DNA from: a virus
DNA: 27,966 nucleotides
Strand: one strand, 5' to 3'
Virus record (IMG/VR): IMGVR_UViG_3300013128_000027
Span: 1 to 27,966 of that record
Shown here: piece after piece, positions 12,892-20,102 of the stretch
Layout: the number at the start of each line of letters is the position of its first letter
Numbering within the stretch: the stretch's first letter is position 1
Program-made: the position numbers and the translations under genes
The notes under the pieces: generated by a model
The model's database searches: none
Told to the model about the DNA's origin: nothing
What the model saw: the letters and a program-made list of their open reading frames with translations, nothing else

Positions 12892-15119
12892 TGGCAAGAG
12901 CATACGATCCATTGCATATCGGAGGTCCTAAAGAAGGTCTTGTTTCTCAATATCCGGATCACCTCCTTGCTAACGATGCGTTTCCACAAATGTTGAATGC
13001 GTATACTTGGAGAGGAAAGATCGTACGAAAGCCGGGTAATAGACTCATAGGACGTTTAAGGCGATCTCTAACTGCGCAATCATTAGGCAACACTGATGGA
13101 TCGGGATCATTTTCAGGAAACATCAAGTCTATTCTATCCTTGGAAACAAATGCTGAGATTGAAGAAGGATTTCAGATACATGTTGGCGCATCGCTATATA
13201 CCGACAATGGCGATGGCACGCTTTCTCCCAATGGTGCCATTAATTATTCTACTGGCGCGGTTTCTTTTTCAGCAGCTCCTACAACAACTGCTGTAACAAT
13301 AGATTTTGCCTATTTTCCTACACTTCCATCAATGGGCCTCCGTCTCAGGGAGCTATCGTCCATAAATTTTGAGGAAACGGTAGCCTTTGATACAAAGTAT
13401 GCATATATATTCTCGACAGGACAATGGCAAGAGTTCATCCCTGGTACTACTTGGAGCGGAACAGATAGCGATTTCTTCTGGTCAACTAACTACTGGCAAG
13501 ACGCGGCTAATAATCGCCTATTTTGGGTCACAAACAATGTAGCTAATGTGAGTAATCCGATCCGATATAGCAATGGATCATCTTGGACCTCATTTGCTCC
13601 TCCATTAGATTCCACGGGAACTCCATCCCTCCTTTTGCAATGTCTCATCCTCATTCCTTTTAGAAGCAGGTTGGTTGCTTTCAATACCTTTGAAGGGGTT
13701 TCGTACGGTTCTGGACTTCGTTATGCCAACCGTATTAGGTGGTCAACGATAGGGAGTCCTATTACATCAGACTCATGGTTTGACGATGTGCAAGGCAAAG
13801 GTGGATTTCTGGATATGCCAACTTCACAATCCATCGTAGGCGTTGGATTTGTCAGAGACAATCTAGTGATCTATTGCGAGCGATCTACATGGCAGCTCAG
13901 ATATACCGGAAGATCCATTCAGCCATTTGTTGTTGAGAAAGTGAACACCGAACTTGGAGCAGAAAGCACCTTTTCGATGGTAGCATTTGACGAGGCTCTT
14001 GTTGGTATCGGAGACAAGGGTATTGTTTCGTGCGATAGTTTCTCTAGTCAAAGGATCGATCCAAAAATCCCTGACTTCGTATTCAATATCAATAACGAAA
14101 ATAACGGTCCAAAACGAGTTCAAGGATATAGGGATTTTGTTCAAAAAGTCTGTTTCTTCAATTACCCAACTCCTAGAGAAGGGTATGATTCAAACAAGTT
14201 CCCAGATTATAGGCTTCTGTACAACTATGATGAGGCTTCATGGGCAATCATGAAAGACTCTTTCACATGTCTAGGTCCTTTTCAGCCCGTAGATTCTCCT
14301 CGTTGGCAAGATGTGCTTGAGGCATGGGAAGACCTCAATTATGCGTGGATATCAAGGAGTGCTCTTTTACCTACTGTTTCTGCTGGTAATCAGCAGGGTT
14401 ACATCATGCAAATCACAAATAACGAAGATCAATTCACGTCCAACGGTGATTCTCTTTGTATTCAAGATATCTTAGCGACTCAAGTTATCAAATGCGTGGA
14501 TCATAATTTCATTGGAGGAGAGATCGTCCAGATATTTGGAACCACTTCAGGGAATTCTAATCTTCAAGGCATATTTGCAGTATTTCGTATCATCGATAAA
14601 GATTCATTCACCGTCGCTTCCTACAACTCAAACACCGGTCAATTCGATAATGAGCAACGATTAACTGCCTCTCCCTATCTCGGGCTTTGGGAAATAGCCA
14701 TAAGGGATAATTTCAGTATCCTGAGCAAACGCTTTAACAAGCTGGAAGAAGGTCAAAACATACAGTTGGGATGGGTAGATGTTTTGACGCCAGTCACGTC
14801 TGATGGAGCGGCGACGATGAATGTATATCTGGACTACAATTTTAGCTCTCCAATCAATCAGTATCCTGAAAACAATATCTCTGGCTCATCATCTCCAGAC
14901 CCTGTATTCAACAGCATTGTCCCCACTTCTCAAGAGGCGGGGATTAATTCGATTCAATCATGGCATCGAGTCTATTGCAACGTAAGAGGTAATTTCTTCG
15001 CCATACAATGGACGCTCAGTAACTCCCAGATGAATGGAAACGAGTGTTTGCAGTATTTTGAGATTGATTCGCAAATTTTATGGACAAGAAGCGCAGGTCG
15101 CCAACTTACAAATTCTTAA
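12891..15119 (+). CDS. Tail hub / packaged-DNA stabilisation-type protein (beta-propeller)
   Basis: A 742-aa protein, the largest in the window. It opens G-G-P-K-E-G-L-V-S-Q-Y-P-D, continues N-A-Y-T-W-R-G-K-I-V-R-K-P-G, and has a string of W/Y/F-rich beta blades. The core block (about 260-400) reads R-L-V-A-F-N-T, R-Y-A-N-R-I-R-W-S, L-V-I-Y-C-E-R-S-T-W-Q-L-R-Y-T-G, which is the pattern of gp10/nozzle-type beta-propeller hubs of short tails. A small FCCH-like domain lies near 524-590. The C-terminal part (I-Q-S-W-H-R-V-Y-C-N-V-R-G) is another beta domain. Role inferred: tail nozzle that keeps packaged DNA in place. TAATG-coupled to the gene before it. Confidence 0.68.
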   Translation: MARAYDPLHIGGPKEGLVSQYPDHLLANDAFPQMLNAYTWRGKIVRKPGNRLIGRLRRSLTAQSLGNTDGSGSFSGNIKSILSLETNAEIEEGFQIHVGASLYTDNGDGTLSPNGAINYSTGAVSFSAAPTTTAVTIDFAYFPTLPSMGLRLRELSSINFEETVAFDTKYAYIFSTGQWQEFIPGTTWSGTDSDFFWSTNYWQDAANNRLFWVTNNVANVSNPIRYSNGSSWTSFAPPLDSTGTPSLLLQCLILIPFRSRLVAFNTFEGVSYGSGLRYANRIRWSTIGSPITSDSWFDDVQGKGGFLDMPTSQSIVGVGFVRDNLVIYCERSTWQLRYTGRSIQPFVVEKVNTELGAESTFSMVAFDEALVGIGDKGIVSCDSFSSQRIDPKIPDFVFNINNENNGPKRVQGYRDFVQKVCFFNYPTPREGYDSNKFPDYRLLYNYDEASWAIMKDSFTCLGPFQPVDSPRWQDVLEAWEDLNYAWISRSALLPTVSAGNQQGYIMQITNNEDQFTSNGDSLCIQDILATQVIKCVDHNFIGGEIVQIFGTTSGNSNLQGIFAVFRIIDKDSFTVASYNSNTGQFDNEQRLTASPYLGLWEIAIRDNFSILSKRFNKLEEGQNIQLGWVDVLTPVTSDGAATMNVYLDYNFSSPINQYPENNISGSSSPDPVFNSIVPTSQEAGINSIQSWHRVYCNVRGNFFAIQWTLSNSQMNGNECLQYFEIDSQILWTRSAGRQLTNS

Positions 15120-15128
15120 AGGTAAAAA

Positions 15129-15704
15129 ATGGCAGTATATCAACCAACAATCCCTCAGCCGACAGATAAATTAAATGCAAGCCAGAAGGACATTCAAGAT
15201 AACTTCACTGTTCTTGATGCATCTTTTGGTGTAGATCATACCGCCTACAGCGTATCATCCAACGTTGGATTCCATAAGAAGATTACCATTCAGGATTCTC
15301 TTTTAGCAGATCCAAATCAGGTCGCTCCTATTAGTTCTTTTTACACGAAGGGAACCCCATCTCAGTTGTTCTTTCAAAATGGCGCTCTTGCGTCTGATGT
15401 AGTCCAGTTAACTGGGTCTCTTCCAAATGAAACCGGAAACGATGGTTTTGGTGGTGGATATACACTATTTTTCCTTCCTTGGGCCTTAAAATTATTCATG
15501 GGGTCAACGGTTGCTGCATCGGGCTCTACCAACTACACTTTAAGTGGGACGACTGGCTTTGGAAGCCTTATCTATACTTCTCAATGCACTCCTTTCGGAG
15601 GAGGTTTTGTTTCTTTAACATTTTCCCCCTCAGGAGGCACAAAAAATTTTAACATCACGAGATCTGCTTCCATTCCAACGCGCTGGATGGTGATCACAAA
15701 CTAA
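15129..15704 (+). CDS. Short tail/structural protein, 191 aa
   Basis: Opens Y-Q-P-T-I-P-Q-P-T-D-K-L-N-A-S-Q-K-D-I-Q, then a D-N-F-T-V-L-D-A-S-F-G-V-D-H segment. This opening is common in phage tail/fibre-associated proteins. The rest is beta and Gly/Ser/Thr-rich and ends R-W-M-V-I-T-N. Located just 3' of the tail hub and 5' of the attachment protein. AAAGG 6-7 nt before the ATG. Likely part of the tail or a trimeric appendage; no precise family. Confidence 0.6.
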   Translation: MAVYQPTIPQPTDKLNASQKDIQDNFTVLDASFGVDHTAYSVSSNVGFHKKITIQDSLLADPNQVAPISSFYTKGTPSQLFFQNGALASDVVQLTGSLPNETGNDGFGGGYTLFFLPWALKLFMGSTVAASGSTNYTLSGTTGFGSLIYTSQCTPFGGGFVSLTFSPSGGTKNFNITRSASIPTRWMVITN

Positions 15705-15743
15705 AATGCTTTCCCGCTCACAGTGCTACGTGGAGGCACTTTT
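15703..15743 (+). repeat. Translation-start block, original orientation
   Basis: AAAATGCTTTCCCGCTCAC ... TGCTACGTGGAGGC holds the GGAGG ribosome site of the gene starting at 15744. Its inverted near-copy lies at 7515-7554. Confidence 0.8.
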
Positions 15744-16244
15744 ATGACTTCGTCAAACCAGCAGCTTCAGAGCTATCTTCCTCTTTATGATACCGTCCCT
15801 CAAGGATGGCAGGAAGCTAGACAAAAGATCGTAGAAGATCTTCGTTTTATTAGCGATGCAGTCAATGCTCGCGAGATCGGATGGTACATTCAGGACCAGG
15901 TAATCACTGGTAAGCAATGCTTCTCTACTGTATCTGCATCCGGATTGAATGATCTTGGACGGAGCAATGTCTACCGAACGATCTTTAGAAAGGTCATTGA
16001 TTTCGGAGCATTGCCTAACACAGCAGTAAAGACCGTTCCTCACGGCATCCTTTTCAATGCCAACTTTACTCTCATCCACCTTTACGCAAGCGCAACGGAC
16101 CCTGTAGGATTCACTGCATTTACTCTTCCAGGTGCAAACTCTTCCATTGAGATGGACGCCACGAAGATAATTGTCACCACAACTTCCAATTTGTCCAACT
16201 ACACACGTTGCATTGTGGTGGTCGAATATCTTTTGGAACAGTAG
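15744..16244 (+). CDS. Tail attachment/fibre-base protein, 166 aa
   Basis: Start ATG 15744 with GGAGG 7-8 nt upstream; a frame extension to GTG 15723 would read through the ribosome site. The helical first part (E-A-R-Q-K-I-V-E-D-L-R-F-I-S-D-A-V-N-A-R-E) leads to I-G-W-Y-I-Q-D-Q. A beta domain follows with F-R-K-V-I-D-F-G-A-L-P-N-T-A-V-K-T-V-P-H-G-I and ends V-V-V-E-Y-L-L-E-Q. This layout (helix, G-x-Y, fR.vv.fG, HgI, closing v-x-E-Y) is known in small tail proteins that hold fibres. The last 18 codons have a decayed second copy at 16320-16376. Confidence 0.65.
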   Translation: MTSSNQQLQSYLPLYDTVPQGWQEARQKIVEDLRFISDAVNAREIGWYIQDQVITGKQCFSTVSASGLNDLGRSNVYRTIFRKVIDFGALPNTAVKTVPHGILFNANFTLIHLYASATDPVGFTAFTLPGANSSIEMDATKIIVTTTSNLSNYTRCIVVVEYLLEQ

Positions 16245-16270
16245 GTTTTTGAAAATTTTATTCCTGAGGA

Positions 16271-16317
16271 CGCATGAAAACCCAGTCCTTTAGGACTGGG
16301 ATGAAATGCGCCTTTTT
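16271..16317 (+). terminator. Intrinsic terminator (long two-part stem, T-run)
   Basis: CCCAGTCC (16281-16288), loop TTTA, GGACTGGG (16293-16300) is a perfect 8-bp stem. An outer CGCAT/ATGCG (16271-16275 and 16306-16310) extends it. TTTTT follows at 16313-16317. It sits between the intact tail gene and its truncated copy. Confidence 0.8.
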
Positions 16318-16319
16318 AC

Positions 16320-16376
16320 AATTTGTCCAACTATATAGGTTGTGTCGTTATGATTGAGTATCTTTTGGAGACCTGA
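16320..16376 (+). pseudogene. Remnant duplicate of the 3' end of the tail gene at 15744
   Basis: Eighteen codons plus stop read N-L-S-N-Y-I-G-C-V-V-M-I-E-Y-L-L-E-T, against N-L-S-N-Y-T-R-C-I-V-V-V-E-Y-L-L-E-Q in the intact gene (16188-16244). Similarity ends abruptly upstream at 16320, right after the terminator T-run. It is the tail of a lost second copy and now supplies the GGAG ribosome site of the gene at 16378. Confidence 0.75.
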
Positions 16377-16377
16377 T

Positions 16378-16581
16378 ATGAACGAAAAAGATTCAGAACA
16401 AATTATAAAAATGGTTGAAAGCTTGAAAAATGCATTCGATGAGCAAGGAGTAGATACTCTTGTGCAGGGTGTTTGCTGCACAATCCACTCAGTTCATTGC
16501 GCACAGAAAATCAGGATGCCGTTAGAGGATTTTATCTCTAGTGCTATGACATACTGGGAGACCATACAAGGGAGTACGTGA
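16378..16581 (+). CDS. Small hypothetical protein, 67 aa
   Basis: ATG 16378 with GGAG at 16367-16370, inside the remnant duplicate. Helical acidic first half (D-S-E-Q-I-I-K-M-V-E-S-L-K-N-A-F), then four Cys and two His residues (V-C-C-T-I-H-S-V-H-C) which could bind metal, and a helical end. No family recognised. Confidence 0.55.
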   Translation: MNEKDSEQIIKMVESLKNAFDEQGVDTLVQGVCCTIHSVHCAQKIRMPLEDFISSAMTYWETIQGST

Positions 16582-16614
16582 ATTTTCGAATTCTTTTTCG
16601 TCCGTCCGTAATGT

Positions 16615-16633
16615 AAAAAATCTTTTGTGATAC
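16615..16633 (+). promoter_or_regulatory. Candidate phage promoter upstream of ejection genes
   Basis: AAAAAATCTTTTGTGATAC matches the element at 5200-5217 (A-tract, TNTT, TGATAC) and shares AAAAAATCTT exactly with 794-803. It lies 23 bp upstream of the gene at 16656, in the 74-bp gap before the ejection-protein genes. Confidence 0.4.
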
Positions 16634-16655
16634 AGTGTGAAGAAAAGGTTAACAT

Positions 16656-17237
16656 ATGTCTCTCTTCTCATCTCTAAAACATATTTTCGCTGGTCGCAAA
16701 GGTAAGTTCGAACAAAGATCTCTCCTAGGCCCCGAACAGCAAGCTCAACTACAAAATCTCATGCAAGCGTCGCAGGGAGCTGGAGCCGGAGGTGCATTCG
16801 GGCAAGCGGCCGATTACTACCGCGATCTTCTTTCTCCAGATAGCCAAACAGCTCAAGCCATGATGGCGCCAGAAATGCAGAGATACCAGCAAGAGATTAT
16901 CCCCGATCTTGCTGAGCAATTTGCTGGAGGAGGAAGTGGGGCTCTATCTTCTTCAGGATTCCGTAACGCAGCCGTCAGAGCAGGAGCTGACTTATCCGAG
17001 CGTCTAGCCGCGATGCGTGCTGGTCTAAGACAGCAGGGGGCGTCAGGACTATTTGGTATAGGCCAGCAAGCTATATCCCCTTCCTACTACCAAAATATGT
17101 ATCGTCCCCGAACGCCAGGTCTCCTCGAAAGTGCGGCGCAAGGTTTTGGAGGAGCCATATCCAATCTCCCTCTAATGAATTTTGGGAAGTCCTTTCAGCA
17201 AGGCCAGCAGCAACAAAATCCAATGCCAATGGGGTAA
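16656..17237 (+). CDS. Ejection/internal virion-type protein, 193 aa
   Basis: Gly/Ala/Gln-rich protein: L-M-Q-A-S-Q-G-A-G-A-G-G-A-F-G near residue 40, helical M-A-P-E-M-Q-R-Y-Q-Q-E-I-I-P-D-L-A-E-Q-F, then G-A-L-S-S-S-G-F-R-N-A-A-V-R-A-G-A-D-L-S-E-R-L-like helix. The C-terminus is Q-rich. The Ala/Gln-rich helical composition and the place after the tail hub suit DNA-ejection (pilot) proteins of short-tailed phages, which are packed inside the capsid and released to form a conduit through the envelope. AAAAGG ahead of the ATG. Family assignment by composition and place. Confidence 0.55.
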   Translation: MSLFSSLKHIFAGRKGKFEQRSLLGPEQQAQLQNLMQASQGAGAGGAFGQAADYYRDLLSPDSQTAQAMMAPEMQRYQQEIIPDLAEQFAGGGSGALSSSGFRNAAVRAGADLSERLAAMRAGLRQQGASGLFGIGQQAISPSYYQNMYRPRTPGLLESAAQGFGGAISNLPLMNFGKSFQQGQQQQNPMPMG

Positions 17238-17240
17238 ACG

Positions 17241-18467
17241 ATGTCCATACAGATCATAGATGAACCTAGGGGTTTTGCAGCAGCCTTTGGGCAGCAATTG
17301 GGCAAGGGAATCGGCGAACAGCTTCCAAAAACGATGGAAAGGTATGGAGTCGCCAAAAGTTTGCAGGAACTTGAAAAGATGGGGAGCCTTCCCGCAGGAT
17401 CTGCAAGGCTTGCAGCTCGTGGAGGTGCCGAATTAGCGAAAGAGTACATTCCATTTTTAAGAAGGTCTCAGTACGAACAGGAATTGAAGAAGCAAGCGCT
17501 GCCAACTACTCAGGCAAAACAAGAAGCTCCATCGACAATGCGGCCTGCTTTGTCCTCAGAAGCTGTGTCGACTGAGAAGCCGATGAAAGATAGCTTTGGC
17601 TTCAAGTGGAAATCTCCTGAGCAAATCCAGAAGTTTCAAAGGACTTTTGAAAAGCCTATCGGGTCAGACGTTAGACAAAAAGAGATCGAGGTTATCAGAG
17701 ATCCAGCTTACGCCCATATCACCGATCCACGAGAAGTTAGAAATATCGCGCGGGATCTCCTTGAAAGGGACAAGGAAGCACAAAGAGAGTGGAGTAGAGA
17801 TTATAAAGAGAGCGCAAAACAGGATCTAAGCACTATTTTTCAGGATCCAGACCTTCAGAGCTACACGTCTCTTTCGGGAGAGATGCTCAATGAGCTTTTA
17901 AGGCAGGGCGAGTCTCTTAGGGAAGAGGGATTGAACCCTCAAGAAGCAAAACTTCTTACGACTGAAGCCGCTAAGAGAATGAAAACTGCCATGCTGAATA
18001 TCCGAGAATCATCCGCTAAGATAGGAAAGCAACAAAATAAGATAAACACTCTTCTTTCCAACAGGGAAGATTTTGAAGACACCCCTTTTATAAAAGCTTT
18101 TGATGATGCAGCTATTTCCATGCTTAACATAAGCCCTGCAATTTATGGGAATATCCTTCATCCAGTGGATAGAGAAGATCAAATGAAAATCATTCGATCA
18201 GCAAGAGTCGCTCCCATATGGTCTCCCAAAAAACGAGAAGAAAAAATGACGCAGCTAGCCCTATCCATAAAGCCAGGGGACGACATCAATGCCATCCAAT
18301 ACGAGCTTCTCAAGAATAAGATAAAGCCATCCATTTTTAAGAAAGCGATTGATAAGGAAGTTTCGAGAGGAAACCTGATTCTGGATGATAAACAGAAAGC
18401 TCAAAATAAAAAATCTGTTAGCGATAAATTTGGATATGGAGATCTATTTTTTGAGGCCACAAGATGA
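17241..18467 (+). CDS. Ejection/internal virion-type protein, 408 aa
   Basis: Starts 3 bp after the previous stop. The first 70 residues are Gly/Ala-rich and could insert in a membrane or pack in a helix bundle (G-F-A-A-A-F-G-Q-Q-L-G-K-G-I-G). The rest is long, charged and helical with many K, R, E and Q. No catalytic motif seen. Middle member of a coupled trio of ejection-type genes (ATGA overlap with the next). Probably an internal virion protein; not assignable to a named family by eye. Confidence 0.55.
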   Translation: MSIQIIDEPRGFAAAFGQQLGKGIGEQLPKTMERYGVAKSLQELEKMGSLPAGSARLAARGGAELAKEYIPFLRRSQYEQELKKQALPTTQAKQEAPSTMRPALSSEAVSTEKPMKDSFGFKWKSPEQIQKFQRTFEKPIGSDVRQKEIEVIRDPAYAHITDPREVRNIARDLLERDKEAQREWSRDYKESAKQDLSTIFQDPDLQSYTSLSGEMLNELLRQGESLREEGLNPQEAKLLTTEAAKRMKTAMLNIRESSAKIGKQQNKINTLLSNREDFEDTPFIKAFDDAAISMLNISPAIYGNILHPVDREDQMKIIRSARVAPIWSPKKREEKMTQLALSIKPGDDINAIQYELLKNKIKPSIFKKAIDKEVSRGNLILDDKQKAQNKKSVSDKFGYGDLFFEATR

Positions 18468-19177
18468 TACCTACTTTGCTAAACGTCGTGAAATATATGC
18501 CGAAATCGGTTGCGCTAAAAGCCTTGTCAAAAGTTTCCCCGTCCCTGAGGAACTACTTTTCTAGCTCCGTTGCATACGGATTGGATGCGAATGCCGCCCT
18601 TGATTATCTGTATAAAAGGTTCTCTGATGACCCTATGGAGGAGCTAGAAAAGAAGCCCACTCCTACTCCTGAAGAGAAAGTTGCTATGCAGTCAGCAAAA
18701 AGGGCAAACCAGCCCTTTGACTTAGCAAAAAACATTGCTGGTTTTGGATTAGGTGCTTTAGCGGCATCTAAGGGAAAACAGCCAGAAAATGCCGAATCTC
18801 CTCAACAACCTGCTAAGATGCTCCAACAGCAACAAAACTTTCAGCAACCTCCTTTATCTAGCCCTCAAGCGAAATTCAGTGCATTTTCTAATAACTTCCC
18901 TAATCTTTCTCGGTTCATCCAAAAAGGCATGGATCGTGGATTGAGCCTTGAAGATACGGTTTCTTCTTTGAGAAATATTGGATCTTTGCAGCCTGAAATC
19001 ATGAGCGCAGAAAAGAAGACAAACATGGATTTAGAATCGATACTGAGATACATATTCGGAGATGATATCCCTTCTTCAAAATCGCAACCATACCAGACCT
19101 CTTCTACAAACAAAGATATCCTTTTGAAGAATCTTCAAAAGATTGAGAGAATGAGAATGAGGAAACCTATAGGTTAA
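18464..19177 (+). CDS. Ejection/internal virion-type protein, 237 aa
   Basis: Overlaps the preceding gene by ATGA. N-terminus V-V-K-Y-M-P-K-S-V-A-L-K-A-L-S-K-V is amphipathic. A Pro/Lys-rich linker (K-K-P-T-P-T-P-E-E-K) leads to a Gly/Ala segment (A-G-F-G-L-G-A-L-A-A-S-K-G) and a Q/P-rich region (L-Q-Q-Q-Q-N-F-Q-Q-P-P-L). The C-terminal part is helical and basic. Composition and gene order suggest the third member of the ejection set. No known domain recognised. Confidence 0.5.
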   Translation: MIPTLLNVVKYMPKSVALKALSKVSPSLRNYFSSSVAYGLDANAALDYLYKRFSDDPMEELEKKPTPTPEEKVAMQSAKRANQPFDLAKNIAGFGLGALAASKGKQPENAESPQQPAKMLQQQQNFQQPPLSSPQAKFSAFSNNFPNLSRFIQKGMDRGLSLEDTVSSLRNIGSLQPEIMSAEKKTNMDLESILRYIFGDDIPSSKSQPYQTSSTNKDILLKNLQKIERMRMRKPIG

Positions 19178-19179
19178 TC

Positions 19180-19329
19180 ATGTGCGATTTGGAACTCACA
19201 GATTTAGAAATAGAAAATGTGTGTTGTTCTTGCGGTCAGGATAAGAGTTTCTTAGAATTTAGAGATTCTTTTACTTACAGTTATTGTGTCGATTGTTGTG
19301 AACATATAGATGCAGGAGAAACTGAGTGA
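19180..19329 (+). CDS. Mini-protein with two CxxC pairs (zinc-ribbon-like), 49 aa
   Basis: Two Cys pairs, C-C-S-C at residues 15-18 and C-V-D-C-C at 37-41, are about 20 residues apart, the spacing of a small zinc ribbon. Acidic overall. ATG 19180 lies 2 nt after the preceding stop; the stop overlaps the next start (GTGA). A metal-binding adaptor or transcription-related role is possible but not shown. Confidence 0.6.
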   Translation: MCDLELTDLEIENVCCSCGQDKSFLEFRDSFTYSYCVDCCEHIDAGETE

Positions 19330-19994
19330 GTCCAGATGAACTTTTGGATGAATTATTAGATTCTTTGCAATCTTATCTTGAATCTGGAGGAGATCTTGAT
19401 GAAGAGCTGGCTGAAAGACTTAATCGACAGATTGAAGGATTGGTTGGAGAGATTGAAAGCGCAGGAGAACTAGGAATTGCACCGCCTCCTATAGAGCCTC
19501 CCATAACCGGAGGAGCTCTTCAACGTCCGCAAGGAGTTGAGTTGCTTTGGATCCTTTCTAATGGAGATATCAATGCTTTTGTAGACTACCTAAGAACGTA
19601 TCCAGGAAAAGGACTTTTAGAACTTTCAGAAAGTCCTGATAGGCTTTTGCAAGTAATCGAATATCTTCAGAAAAATAATCCTATATCGGAACTCCCATCG
19701 GAAGACGAAATACCAAATGTCAAGTATAGATCAAGTAATGTCATAGGTATGAAATATGACATGAATGGAAATGTTCTTGTTAAATTTTTCGGAAATGGAA
19801 AATCTAACCCAATCTATAGATATTCAAATGTCCCAAATCAGGTGATTGCTCTTCTTGAAGAAGGAAATGCATTTGCTAGGACACAAGGATCAAATTCTAG
19901 AGGATCATGGTGGAAGATGAAAAATCCATCAATCGGAGCAGCTGTCAATCAATATCTCAAAGAGGCAGGATATCCTTATCAAAAAGTTGCTTGA
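19326..19994 (+). CDS. KTSC-domain protein, 222 aa
   Basis: GTG start at 19326 with AGGAG 7 nt upstream, overlapping the Cys mini-gene by GTGA. The N-terminal 50 residues are acidic and helical (D-E-L-L-D-E-L-L-D-S-L), followed by a Pro-rich hinge. Residues about 135-200 match the KTSC domain layout: S-S-N-V-I-G-M-K-Y-D, L-V-K-F-F-G-N-G, Y-R-Y-S-N-V-P-N-Q-V. KTSC domains are small beta domains found alone or fused in phage proteins, with unknown activity. It closes the ejection-gene cluster, just before the fibre array. Confidence 0.7.
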   Translation: MSPDELLDELLDSLQSYLESGGDLDEELAERLNRQIEGLVGEIESAGELGIAPPPIEPPITGGALQRPQGVELLWILSNGDINAFVDYLRTYPGKGLLELSESPDRLLQVIEYLQKNNPISELPSEDEIPNVKYRSSNVIGMKYDMNGNVLVKFFGNGKSNPIYRYSNVPNQVIALLEEGNAFARTQGSNSRGSWWKMKNPSIGAAVNQYLKEAGYPYQKVA

Positions 19995-20102
19995 AATGAC
20001 ATTTTTCACGACAAAGTCGACTAACTTCAAAAGACATACAATAATTTGTAGCTTTCTAGTAAGTAAAAATTTAAAGTTGCGTTAAGAACAAAGGTTTTGC
20101 CT

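Noticed and set aside
16271-16317. Hairpin as the end of an IS200/IS605-type element
   Set aside because: The stem-loop resembles such ends, but there is no transposase or TnpB nearby, and the T-run with a GC stem fits an intrinsic terminator.
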